Assembly: GCA_015222205.1 (NCBI GenBank)
Contig: JADFUW010000028.1
Location: 1-59,833, forward strand
Reading direction: 5' to 3'
Source: Chloroflexota bacterium
GTDB lineage: Bacteria; Chloroflexota; Dehalococcoidia; Dehalococcoidales; UBA5760
Length of the DNA: 59,833 nucleotides
Shown here: piece by piece, positions 15,606 through 22,793 of the stretch
Numbering within the stretch: position 1 is the stretch's first letter
Layout of the letters: every line of letters starts with the position of its first letter
Notes under the pieces: generated by a model
What the model saw: the letters and a program-made list of their open reading frames with translations, nothing else
Databases searched by the model: none
What the model was told of the DNA's origin: nothing
Position numbers and translations under genes: made by a program

Positions 15606-16208
15606 CTAAGGTATAGCGGCTAACTCCTGCTTATATTCATCTAAAAGCTTAAGGTATGTTGCATCTAGCTGAGTCTGTCTGCGTCGCCACTCCGCTTGGA
15701 ACTGGGGCTGCTTTTCCACATCTATTTTAATTCCCATAGATGAGCCTAGCTGCTGCTCCAGTGACTGCCTTACCTGCGCTTCGGATTCAGCCTTTAGTGA
15801 CGCATAAGCCTGCTTTCTCTGTTGCTTACCCTCTCCAGAATAATGGTCAAAGATATGTCTCATCTTGCTGTAGACATTCTCCAGACGTACTTGCTCACTC
15901 TTTACAATCTTTAAGCCATCCATGGCCCGTTTATTATTTCTTTTGGCTGAATCGCTATCGGGGAGGCTAATATTCCTGATTAGTACCTGAGAGACCCCGG
16001 CTATGACATAATTTCTCATGTTCTCATTATACTGACCCAGTTCAACCAATAAATTACTATCTTCCTTAAGATATCTGGCGGCTAGCTTTTCTCCCTCGGG
16101 GGTATATTCCCATCTTAGACGCTCTTCGTCAGTCACCTCGCCTAGCTTGTCCACTTTCTCAATCGCTATCTCACGAGCGCTCTTTATCTCACCCATCTGA
16201 GTCTCCAA
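15606..16208 (-). CDS. Hypothetical protein, helical, first gene of the thyA operon
   Basis: A 200-residue soluble protein beginning METQMGEIKSAREIAIEKV. The whole protein is predicted helical, with charged and Gln-rich stretches in the last third (about residues 130-195) that look like coiled coil. I see no catalytic motif. The start could be the ATG at residue 1 or the one at residue 5. It is the first gene of a minus-strand set with 14886-15596 and the thymidylate synthase. Divergent from it, across 268 bases, is the archease-rtcB pair. The operon partners hint at a nucleotide or RNA role, but nothing in the sequence proves it. Confidence 0.6.
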   Translation of the reverse strand: METQMGEIKSAREIAIEKVDKLGEVTDEERLRWEYTPEGEKLAARYLKEDSNLLVELGQYNENMRNYVIAGVSQVLIRNISLPDSDSAKRNNKRAMDGLKIVKSEQVRLENVYSKMRHIFDHYSGEGKQQRKQAYASLKAESEAQVRQSLEQQLGSSMGIKIDVEKQPQFQAEWRRRQTQLDATYLKLLDEYKQELAAIP

Positions 16209-16321
16209 ATCTTATACAGTTATACTTGAATTATATCAAATCCACGGGAAAGCTTAAACTCCTCCCAAATGTAGGATTGATTATGGGCCTCTCGGTTAGA
16301 GGTTTTTAGTAGAGGGAGTTT

Positions 16322-16376
16322 AGAGGGGCGCTAGCCCCTCTTCTCAAAACGTCCCCCTTCACCTTATTAAGGGGGG
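16322..16376. repeat. Two GC-rich hairpins in a divergent intergenic region
   Basis: AGAGGGGC-GCTA-GCCCCTCT (16322-16341) is a perfect 8-bp stem. CCCCCTT (16353-16359) then pairs with AAGGGGG (16369-16375). The second hairpin shares the TTAAGGGGGG core with the livK-livH hairpin, suggesting a dispersed intergenic repeat. Confidence 0.5.
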
Positions 16377-16421
16377 ATACAGGGGATAGGGTTTACAGAT
16401 ATTCTATAGTTTATGTTCACT

Positions 16422-16450
16422 TTAACAGATGATATAATAGATGATATAAT
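16422..16450 (+). promoter_or_regulatory. Promoter of archease-rtcB
   Basis: TTAACA (16422-16427) is followed after exactly 17 bases by TATAAT (16445-16450). A second TATAAT at 16433-16438 comes from a 12-bp tandem repeat (AGATGATATAAT twice). The first gene starts 27 bases downstream, so the leader is very short. Confidence 0.55.
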
Positions 16451-16476
16451 TTATTCTATAGATTCGAGCTTATTAA

Positions 16477-16908
16477 ATGGGTGGAATGTTCTTGGAGAAG
16501 GATTTTGAGTTCATAGACCATACCGCTGATGTTGGCATTGTTGCCTATGGTGGTAGTATAAGCCAGGCTTTTAGCAATGCCGCGAGAGCCTTGTTTAGCT
16601 TGATAACCGAGCTTGATTCGGTTAAGGAGGTTCTGTACCGAGATATAGAACTAACCGCCTCTGATGAAGAAAATCTGCTGGTAGAGTGGTTAAATGAGCT
16701 TATTTATCTATTTGATACTGAGTATATTGTCTTTAAGCGGTTTGATGTTAGCGTGCTTAACAATTCACGGCTTAGAGCAAGAAGCTACGGCGAGAAGGTA
16801 GATAGCTCCCGCCACCAGCTAAAGACAGGGGTTAAGGCAGCTACTTACCATATGCTGGGGGTTAGTAAGGGTAATGGCTACCGGGTTCAGGTAATATTTG
16901 ATATCTAA
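16477..16908 (+). CDS. Archease (RtcB activator)
   Basis: A 143-residue archease (MTH1598/TM1083 family). The N-terminal FEFIDHTADVGIVAYG is the family signature with the metal-binding Asp and His; LLVEWLNELIYLFD and the closing KGNGYRVQVIFDI are also typical. Archease helps RtcB RNA ligase to form its guanylated intermediate and to turn over. It lies 15 bases before rtcB, so the pair is an operon. Several starts are possible: the ATG at 16477, the ATG of MFLEKDFEF three codons later, or the TTG two codons after that. The family usually starts just before EFxDHTAD, so a short N-terminus is expected. Confidence 0.9.
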   Translation: MGGMFLEKDFEFIDHTADVGIVAYGGSISQAFSNAARALFSLITELDSVKEVLYRDIELTASDEENLLVEWLNELIYLFDTEYIVFKRFDVSVLNNSRLRARSYGEKVDSSRHQLKTGVKAATYHMLGVSKGNGYRVQVIFDI

Positions 16909-16923
16909 GAAGGGAGATGGGTA

Positions 16924-18384
16924 ATGGCAGTACCCTGGCAGGAAGTAGTAAACAGGATAGATGACTATCGCTGGGAAATCCCGTCTAGCTATAAGCCGGG
17001 CATGCGGGTGCCGGGTCTAATCTATGCCAGCGAATCTATGCTTGGGCATATCTTCCAGGAGCAGGTTTTCCAGCAGGTAGCTAACGTAGCCTTCCTGCCG
17101 GGTATTGTCGGCTACTCACTGGCTATGCCTGATATTCACTGGGGCTATGGCTTTCCTATAGGTGGTGTAGCTGCTACCAGGATAAGAGACGGGGTCATAT
17201 CGCCCGGGGGCGTTGGTTTTGATATTAATTGTGGCGTCAGGCTGCTTAGAACCAATCTTACCCTGGAAGAGGTAAAGCCTAAGATTGAACGGTTAATCAA
17301 TGAACTTTTTGTTAATATCCCCTCGGGACTTGGTTCTGAGGGTAAGATAAGGGTGAATGAGAAAGAGCTGAACCAAGTCTTGTTAAGGGGTAGTCGGTGG
17401 GCGTTAGATAAGGGTTTCGGTAATACCGAAGATATTCTAGTTACTGAAGAGTCAGGCTGCATGAAAGGGGCTAACCCGGATAAGGTGAGTAGCAAGGCTA
17501 AAAAACGGGGCATCCCGCAACTGGGGACCCTGGGTTCCGGTAATCACTTTCTGGAAGTAGAAGTGGTGGATGCAATCTATGACTATAAGTCAGCCCGGGC
17601 TATGGGTATCGCTGAAGTGGGGCAAGTACTGGTCCTGATTCACACCGGTTCCCGGGGCTTTGGGCACGAGGTCTGTGGCGACTATGTAAGACTGCTGGGA
17701 GAAGCGGTAAAGAGATATGGCATCAACCTACCAGACCGTCAGCTTGCCTGTGCTCCTTTAGACTCGCCGGAGGGACGAGACTACCTGGCGGCTATGTCGT
17801 GTGCTGCTAACTACGCCTGGACTAACCGACAATGCATTACTCATTGGGCGAGAGAGTCTTTCGTTAAGGTCTTAGGCAAAAGCCAGATGGAAATAGGTCT
17901 GGAACAGATATACGATGTGTGCCACAATATTGCCAAGATAGAGGAGCATACTATTAACGGCAAAAAACGAACCCTTTGTGTTCACCGCAAGGGGGCAACT
18001 AGGGCTTTCCCAGCAGGACATCCCGATGTTCCCGATATTTACCGTGATGTAGGTCAGCCGGTTCTCATCCCCGGTGATATGGGACGTTGCTCCTATATCG
18101 CTGTAGGTACCGAAGGAGCTATGAAAGAGTCCTTTGGTTCTACCTGCCATGGTGCTGGCCGGGTGCAGAGTCGGGCGGCGGCTAAGCGTAGCCTTAAAGG
18201 AGCTGAGGTGGCTAGGGAACTAGCCGACAGGGGGATTACCGTTAAAACGGGTAGTATGGGTTCACTGGCGGAAGAGGCCTCCCAAGCCTATAAAGATGTG
18301 AACGAGGTAGTTGACATAACCGATAAAGTCGGCATCTCCCGTAAGGTAGCCAGGGCAGTACCTATAGGTGTGATTAAGGGGTGA
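16924..18384 (+). CDS. rtcB: RNA-splicing ligase RtcB
   Basis: A 486-residue RtcB. The Mn-binding and guanylylation residues are in place: PGGVGFDINCGVRLLRT (Asp, Cys), GTLGSGNHFLEVE (His in the SGNH motif), HTGSRGFGHEVC, and the GMP-accepting histidine in GSTCHGAGR. HRKGATRAFPAG is also conserved. The enzyme joins RNA ends bearing 2',3'-cyclic phosphate or 3'-phosphate to 5'-OH, using GTP. With archease next door it is a functional pair; the target RNA is unknown in bacteria of this type. It ends 46 bases before the convergent end of a thioredoxin-like remnant, with no clear terminator between. The start ATG has GGGAGATGG eight bases upstream. Confidence 0.95.
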   Translation: MAVPWQEVVNRIDDYRWEIPSSYKPGMRVPGLIYASESMLGHIFQEQVFQQVANVAFLPGIVGYSLAMPDIHWGYGFPIGGVAATRIRDGVISPGGVGFDINCGVRLLRTNLTLEEVKPKIERLINELFVNIPSGLGSEGKIRVNEKELNQVLLRGSRWALDKGFGNTEDILVTEESGCMKGANPDKVSSKAKKRGIPQLGTLGSGNHFLEVEVVDAIYDYKSARAMGIAEVGQVLVLIHTGSRGFGHEVCGDYVRLLGEAVKRYGINLPDRQLACAPLDSPEGRDYLAAMSCAANYAWTNRQCITHWARESFVKVLGKSQMEIGLEQIYDVCHNIAKIEEHTINGKKRTLCVHRKGATRAFPAGHPDVPDIYRDVGQPVLIPGDMGRCSYIAVGTEGAMKESFGSTCHGAGRVQSRAAAKRSLKGAEVARELADRGITVKTGSMGSLAEEASQAYKDVNEVVDITDKVGISRKVARAVPIGVIKG

Positions 18385-18429
18385 GGTCGGAATAATATTC
18401 TTCCATGCCTTCTTTACCCTTGGTAAACC

Positions 18430-18678
18430 TCACTGCATTCCCGCCTCTTTCAGCGCTGAAAGCAACGATTCTTTACTGGGACAGACCCCCATTGTCCTAA
18501 CCAGCTCTCCGATAACTAACGCCGGTGCTGCGGTCAGGTTATATTTCTCAAATAGCTCATGGCGTCCCTTGTAGGTTATCACCTCTACTCTATTGCCAAA
18601 TTCCTCCTGGATTTCCTGTAGCAGTCTCGATAGATTGACTCCGCCGGCACTTTGAACTCTGCTTGAATTAGTTCCATT
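18430..18678 (-). pseudogene. Thioredoxin-like gene remnant, no start in frame and no CxxC
   Basis: After the TGA that ends the unknown gene (18679-18681) the same frame is open for 82 codons to 18430. It reads RLLQEIQEEFGNRVEVITYK, then LFEKYNLTAAPALVIGELV and GVCPSKESLLSALKEAG, which lines up along its length with the two thioredoxin-like proteins upstream in the operon. In this frame there is no ATG, GTG or TTG start. An ATG at 18675-18677 in the next frame begins MELIQAEFKVPA, and a one-base shift near 18640 would fuse it to the thioredoxin-like part. The CxxC active site is missing. I take it as a frameshifted or decaying third copy; read-through of the TGA is a less likely alternative. 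Confidence 0.5.
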
Positions 18679-19629
18679 TCATAAGATGCGGCGGACGAAT
18701 TCGAATTTATTGTGGTGGAAATCCTTAGCCTCTCCGGTGGTACCTAACCGGAAAATAACTGGTGAAGTAGTAGCACCAGTCAAAACTGGCAAGGGGGCAA
18801 AGTGCTTGACCTCTTTGTTGATATAGATAACGACACCTCGTGGGACGTAGAATAGTTCGCCGTTAAAGTAGGGTCGCGACTCGGCGGCAGACATATCTAC
18901 TTGCAGGATCGTTGGTTTATCAGGAACAAGGACCTCTTCTGTATTACGATGAAAGTCTTCAATGTAGACAGAGAAAGGCCTATTCTTCATAACAATCCGC
19001 CCGGCTTCCCAAACGCCCTCAGTTCCTATTCTCAGACCTGTGATCTGTCCGTTAACATAGAATACTGGTGCCGAGTTCAATCTGAAAAATTCTGCCACCT
19101 CCTCATCTGGTAGTTCGAGTATCACTCCATACTTCTTGAATCTTGGAGATGCCCCCGACCAGATTCTTATGGGATTTAGTGCAAGTGGCGATCCCGAGGT
19201 AATAACGGACCTATACTTATCCTGAGCGATCTTCAGTCTGCTGACACCATCGGTGAAAGGTACATAGCTTTTCGTTACTGGAGTTATGGGCATAAACTCT
19301 CTGAGTGAAGCACCAGTGCACACCGAGTCCATGGTTTCCTTTAATCCGGCAGTGCCTTTCTCAGCAAGGGAGCTGTCGTCTCTGATGATATTGGCGAGCA
19401 GGAGCTCATACGTCGTTAACCATGCGCTAAACCGACTGCGTCTGAGACCGGTCTCCGGAATATTAATGATTTTTTCCAGTGCTTCATCAACGATTTTGAT
19501 TAGATCCTGCTTCGCCTCGAAAAGAGAACTGAGTTCTTCTGGCTCCTCCAAGACTTTTTCCGTTTCGTAGATGAGTTTGGTGTGATCAAATTTTCCCATA
19601 CCTGAGTCTTCTACCATAACCTTGTCCAT
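18679..19629 (-). CDS. Hypothetical protein in the ArsR-permease-thioredoxin operon
   Basis: A 316-residue soluble protein from the ATG of MDKVMVEDSG. I choose this start over a longer one because AGGGAGGG lies seven bases upstream and because the longer form would overlap the thioredoxin-like gene much more. Residues about 20-110 are helical and charged; from about 125 on the protein is richer in beta strands (VTKSYVPFTDG, KYGVILELPDEEVAEFF, FSVYIEDFHRNTEEVLV). There are no conserved Cys pairs and no signal peptide. I do not recognise the family. It overlaps the upstream thioredoxin-like gene by 19 bases, so its translation is coupled to it, and it separates two thioredoxin-like genes from a third remnant. 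Confidence 0.55.
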   Translation of the reverse strand: MDKVMVEDSGMGKFDHTKLIYETEKVLEEPEELSSLFEAKQDLIKIVDEALEKIINIPETGLRRSRFSAWLTTYELLLANIIRDDSSLAEKGTAGLKETMDSVCTGASLREFMPITPVTKSYVPFTDGVSRLKIAQDKYRSVITSGSPLALNPIRIWSGASPRFKKYGVILELPDEEVAEFFRLNSAPVFYVNGQITGLRIGTEGVWEAGRIVMKNRPFSVYIEDFHRNTEEVLVPDKPTILQVDMSAAESRPYFNGELFYVPRGVVIYINKEVKHFAPLPVLTGATTSPVIFRLGTTGEAKDFHHNKFEFVRRIL

Positions 19630-19889
19630 AGTCCACCCTCCCTTAGTGCGTTGTCTAGAGTAGTTCGACTGGGGCATATACCTTCGATTCTAATCTTCTC
19701 ATTAATGACCACCGCCGGCACACAACCAAGCTTATATTCCTCAAATTTGGTCATCGCCTCCTCTCCAACCAGCTTAATTACCTCTAGTTTGCCCTTATAT
19801 TTCTTGGCAAACTCATCGGCAAGTGCCAACACAGCCACGCATCCAGGGCAGGGTGGGTCGCCACTGAATACCTCCATCCTTACTTTCAT
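19611..19889 (-). CDS. Thioredoxin-like protein, CPGC active site
   Basis: A 92-residue thioredoxin-fold protein. The redox motif is PPCPGC near residues 12-17, followed by a helix (ADEFAKKYKGKLEVIKL) and the cis-Pro strand GCVPAVVINEKIRIEG. CPSRTTLDNAL is the last helix. The small size fits the glutaredoxin-like or redox-active disulfide protein group rather than full thioredoxin. It lies two bases after a paralogue (19892-20149) and overlaps the next gene. GGAGG is placed eight bases before the ATG. It could reduce a thiol or disulfide of the permease substrate or act on a metal; the operon suggests a shared task. Confidence 0.75.
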   Translation of the reverse strand: MKVRMEVFSGDPPCPGCVAVLALADEFAKKYKGKLEVIKLVGEEAMTKFEEYKLGCVPAVVINEKIRIEGICPSRTTLDNALREGGLWTRLW

Positions 19890-19891
19890 GA

Positions 19892-20149
19892 TTAGACCTC
19901 CAGTTCTTTTTTAATCGCTTTGTCTATTTCGTCCTCAGGAATAACCTTCCCCACTGCCACCACCTTATCATTTACTACTACCGTTGGTGTTAGCATCACG
20001 CCGTATTTGTCCCCTTCCTCAGAGAGAGCATCAAACTTAGCTACCTCTACCTTACCAGGATATTTTTTGGCGACATTATTGGCTCTCCTCTCTACCTCTT
20101 TGCACTTAGCACAGGGTGGGGTAGAACCGAAGATTTTTATCCTTATCAT
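19892..20149 (-). CDS. Thioredoxin-like protein, CAKC active site
   Basis: An 85-residue thioredoxin-fold protein with PPCAKC near residues 11-16. Then come a helix ERRANNVAKKYPGKVEVAK and the cis-Pro strand MLTPTVVVNDKVVAVGKV, and a final helix EDEIDKAIKKEL. Compared with its neighbour it has a different CxxC pair but the same length and layout, so the two come from one duplication and may have diverged in partner. It follows the permease by 17 bases on the same strand. Such small thioredoxins commonly accompany permeases of this family in bacteria and archaea. Confidence 0.8.
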   Translation of the reverse strand: MIRIKIFGSTPPCAKCKEVERRANNVAKKYPGKVEVAKFDALSEEGDKYGVMLTPTVVVNDKVVAVGKVIPEDEIDKAIKKELEV

Positions 20150-20166
20150 AATTGCCTCCGGCTTAT

Positions 20167-21198
20167 TTATGTTACCAGTCCGAACACATACCCTGTAATG
20201 GTGGCCATGGCTACTACCAGGGCAATATAGGTCAGGGTCTTCTTGTTACCTATAATACTTCTAATGGCCAGCATATTGGGTATCGATAATGCTGGGCCAG
20301 CCAGAAGCAGTGCCAGCGCCGGTCCATTGCCCATACCAAGGTCCATGAAGGTCTTGATGATAGGGACCTCAGTTAGGGTAGCAAAGTACATCAGTGCCCC
20401 CATGAAAGAGGCAATAAAGTTAGCCAGTATGCTGTTTCCTCCGACGTAGCTACTAATGACGGATTCTGGAACAGCCACCCCTAGGATTCCAGCGATAAAG
20501 ACGCCGACCAGGAGCCAGGGTACGATGAGACGTACGAATCTAAGTGTCTCCTTCATCCATTGCTTTAGCTCAGGACGGGTAAACCAGCTTTGCAGGGTAA
20601 TGCCTAGAACAGCCAGCAGGATGCCGGCGGCAATCCAGTTCTTTGTGGCGGCGGTAATGAGAATGCCTACCAGCGTGCCGAAGAATACTATATACTGCCA
20701 TGGTTTCTTGCTGCTTGAGTCATCTTCCGGTATGGCAAAGGCTTGAGCCGTCTTTTGTATCTCCTCTTTCCTGAAGATGAAAGCCATGATGAGGCCGATG
20801 CCCGCAGCAAAGGTAATGGCACCAATAGCTCGGGCTGCTCCCAGGTCATAGCCTAGGAGCCTGGCGGTGTAGACAATGGCGAGTATGTTGATAGCGGGTC
20901 CGGAGTATAAGAAGGCAATTGCTGGGCCCAGTCCGGCCCCCCTCTTATAGATACCGCCGAAGAGGGGTAGCACAGTGCAGGAACATACTGCCAGAATAGC
21001 CCCTGAGACTGAAGCTACGCTATAAGAAAGTACTTTCTTTGTCTGAGGGCCGAAGTATCTGAGTACTGCTGCCTGTGAAGCAAGCGCCGAAATAGCCCCA
21101 GCGATAAAGAGGGCGGGTACCAGGCAGGCGAGTACGTGTAAGGATAGGTATTCGGTTAAGCCGTTAAGCCCACCGTGCAGGAGTTCTATTGCTGTCAT
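20167..21198 (-). CDS. Permease of the DUF318/ArsP-like family
   Basis: A 343-residue membrane protein with about eight to ten helices. Two related halves are visible: LHVLACLVPALFIAGAISAL near residue 23 and IVPWLLVGVFIAGILGVAVP near residue 225. Each is followed by a conserved Gly/Pro-rich segment (VCSCTVLPLFGGIYKRGAGL; LTEVPIIKTFMDLGMGNGPA). The CSCTVLP cysteines are characteristic of this permease family, some members of which export organic arsenicals (ArsP). The substrate here is inferred, not shown. It follows the ArsR gene after about 65 bases and is followed by thioredoxin-like genes, so a metalloid, metal or thiol substrate is plausible. Confidence 0.82.
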   Translation of the reverse strand: MTAIELLHGGLNGLTEYLSLHVLACLVPALFIAGAISALASQAAVLRYFGPQTKKVLSYSVASVSGAILAVCSCTVLPLFGGIYKRGAGLGPAIAFLYSGPAINILAIVYTARLLGYDLGAARAIGAITFAAGIGLIMAFIFRKEEIQKTAQAFAIPEDDSSSKKPWQYIVFFGTLVGILITAATKNWIAAGILLAVLGITLQSWFTRPELKQWMKETLRFVRLIVPWLLVGVFIAGILGVAVPESVISSYVGGNSILANFIASFMGALMYFATLTEVPIIKTFMDLGMGNGPALALLLAGPALSIPNMLAIRSIIGNKKTLTYIALVVAMATITGYVFGLVT

Positions 21199-21263
21199 AT
21201 TCCTGAGTATCCTTCCCTATATACGCACTTACGCATCATAGTAAGATAAAAAAATTAGCTTTA

Positions 21264-21623
21264 CTATCTCAGTTGCCGGACATGGCTAGGGCCGACACGC
21301 TCAGCCTTCATAAGGCGTTTCTTGTCCTGAGTGACTACTTTATTGCCCTTCAGTGCCTTTCTCACTGCCTCAACTAGAGTGGGGGAATAATATTCTTCCA
21401 TGCCTTCTTTATCTATCGAGTACAGTGACCACAGCCCATCTTTCCTGAGCTTGAGAAAGCCAGCCTCGTACAGGATGCTTAGATTACGGGAAGCCCGCGT
21501 CTGGGAGATATTGAGTGCCTGCATGACTTCACACACGCAGCACTCCCTCTCCAGAAGCAGGTTCAGTATCCTAAGCCTGGTCTCATCAGATAGGGCTTTT
21601 AGTGCCTTTATCAGGTCGTGCAT
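21264..21623 (-). CDS. ArsR-family transcriptional repressor
   Basis: A 119-residue winged-helix protein. The N-terminal part IKALKALSDETRLRILNLLL and the DNA-recognition helix around LNISQTRASRNLSILYEAG are ArsR-like. The ERECCVCEVMQAL motif carries a Cys-Cys-x-Cys set that matches the arsenic/antimony or cadmium-binding loop position (ELCVCDL in ArsR). It should repress its own operon and be released on metalloid binding. A palindrome (21640-21651) lies right between its promoter -10 and its start. The C-terminus is basic and short. Confidence 0.88.
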   Translation of the reverse strand: MHDLIKALKALSDETRLRILNLLLERECCVCEVMQALNISQTRASRNLSILYEAGFLKLRKDGLWSLYSIDKEGMEEYYSPTLVEAVRKALKGNKVVTQDKKRLMKAERVGPSHVRQLR

Positions 21624-21639
21624 TTATAGTCTCCAATAT

Positions 21640-21684
21640 GCGTATATACGCTTATAGTGTAAGTCATTTCTGGGATTTTGTCAA
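21640..21684 (-). promoter_or_regulatory. Promoter and palindromic operator of the arsR operon
   Basis: On the minus strand TTGACA (21679-21684) is followed after 17 bases by TACACT (21656-21661). The perfect palindrome GCGTATATACGC (21640-21651) lies just downstream of the -10, at the transcription start, as expected for an ArsR site. A similar half-site arrangement (ATACGCACTTACGCAT, about 21221-21236) lies between arsR and the permease. Confidence 0.6.
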
Positions 21685-21866
21685 GGGATATCTCGGAAAT
21701 ACCAGAGAGAATGCATTATGCTTGCTTGACCGAATCTGCTTGGTGCTTTGGGTTCTTTGTCTTCTCGGATGTTGTTGACTGAATTGGTCAGCTTAGTCTA
21801 GAATATGCACATTGACAATTAGGAGGTTATGGACTATATTTTTGCTCTCCAGTATTTACCGAGGCC

Positions 21867-21983
21867 GTGGAAGTGATGGGCACGGATATGAAAGCTCTTG
21901 GCAGTGAGCTTGATGCTCTAAAAACAGCTACGGGTATGGGAAACAAAGCTTATGATTACTGTAAAAAACAGGATGGTGGCTGA
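21867..21983 (+). pseudogene. Short ORF or gene remnant upstream of sufC
   Basis: From GTG 21867 the frame reads VEVMGTDMKALGSELDALK and continues to KAYDYCKKQDGG, ending at TGA 21983. The composition looks like coding sequence. No good ribosome site is placed before it, and a 15-codon ORF from an ATG at 21829 after AGGAGG ends in overlap with the ATG at 21876. It may be the tail of a lost gene, or a tiny gene of sufC's operon. Not recognised. Confidence 0.3.
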
Positions 21984-22010
21984 ATAAATGAAAGTAAGGG
22001 GTATGGGAAT

Positions 22011-22793
22011 ATGCTGAAGATTAAGAATCTAGCTGTAGCCGTGGGGGACAAGGAAATCCTGCATGATGTGAGCTTGACAATAAGGAGGGGTGAAACCCAT
22101 GTCCTTTTCGGCCCTAACGGCAGTGGCAAAACTACATTGCTGGCGACAATAATGGGTTTTCCCAAGTACCGAGTAATCAGGGGTAGTATTAGCTTTAAGG
22201 GTAAGGATATAACTGGGCTGTCGCTGGACGAGAGAGCCCGCTTTGGCATTGGTATGTCTTTTCAGCGACCGCCAGTGGTTCGGGGGGTAGAGACACGCGA
22301 TATGGTTGCCGCTTGTCTTAAGGAGCCAGAAAGCGAGGAAACTATCAATAAACTGGCTAGCAGAACTAATCTGGCTGACTTTCTGCATAGGGAGATAAAC
22401 TATGGGTTTTCCGGCGGGGAGATAAAGCGTTCTGAGATGATGCAGCTTATGGCACAAAAACCAGAGCTGGCCTTGTTGGATGAACCAGAGTCTGGGGTTG
22501 ACCTGGAAAATATAGCCCTGATTGGTAAGCTGATAAACGAGTTACTGGAGAAGGATTGTCTCATAGTTAATCGAAAATGCATGGGGCTTATCATTACTCA
22601 TACCGGTCATATTCTGGACTATGTCAATGCCCGCACCGGCTATGTTATGTGTGATGGCGTAATAGGCTGTGAGGGGGACCCCCACGAGATTCTGGCGGTC
22701 GTTAGAGAGAAGGGATATGAAGAATGTATCAGGTGTCTCATGAAGAGAAGGGGTATGATGAGTAGGCCTGAGGTTAATAAGGAGGTTCCCTGA
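22011..22793 (+). CDS. sufC: SufC-like Fe-S assembly ATPase
   Basis: A 260-residue ABC ATPase of the SufC type. Walker A is GPNGSGKTT, the signature is FSGGEIKRSE (the lysine-rich SufC form), Walker B is LALLDEPESGVDLE, and switch His is in IITHTGHILDY. ESGVD is diagnostic of SufC rather than of importers. It would drive the SufB/D scaffold for iron-sulfur cluster building. The gene overlaps sufB by one base (TGATG), so they are translationally coupled. No sufD, sufS, sufE or sufU is adjacent, so the two-gene form (as in archaea and many anaerobes) is likely. Confidence 0.92.
   Translation: MLKIKNLAVAVGDKEILHDVSLTIRRGETHVLFGPNGSGKTTLLATIMGFPKYRVIRGSISFKGKDITGLSLDERARFGIGMSFQRPPVVRGVETRDMVAACLKEPESEETINKLASRTNLADFLHREINYGFSGGEIKRSEMMQLMAQKPELALLDEPESGVDLENIALIGKLINELLEKDCLIVNRKCMGLIITHTGHILDYVNARTGYVMCDGVIGCEGDPHEILAVVREKGYEECIRCLMKRRGMMSRPEVNKEVP

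Noticed and set aside
18679-18681. TGA at the end of the unknown ArsR-operon gene as Sec
   Set aside because: No stable hairpin with a suitable loop follows, and a normal stop followed by a decayed thioredoxin gene explains the open frame more simply.
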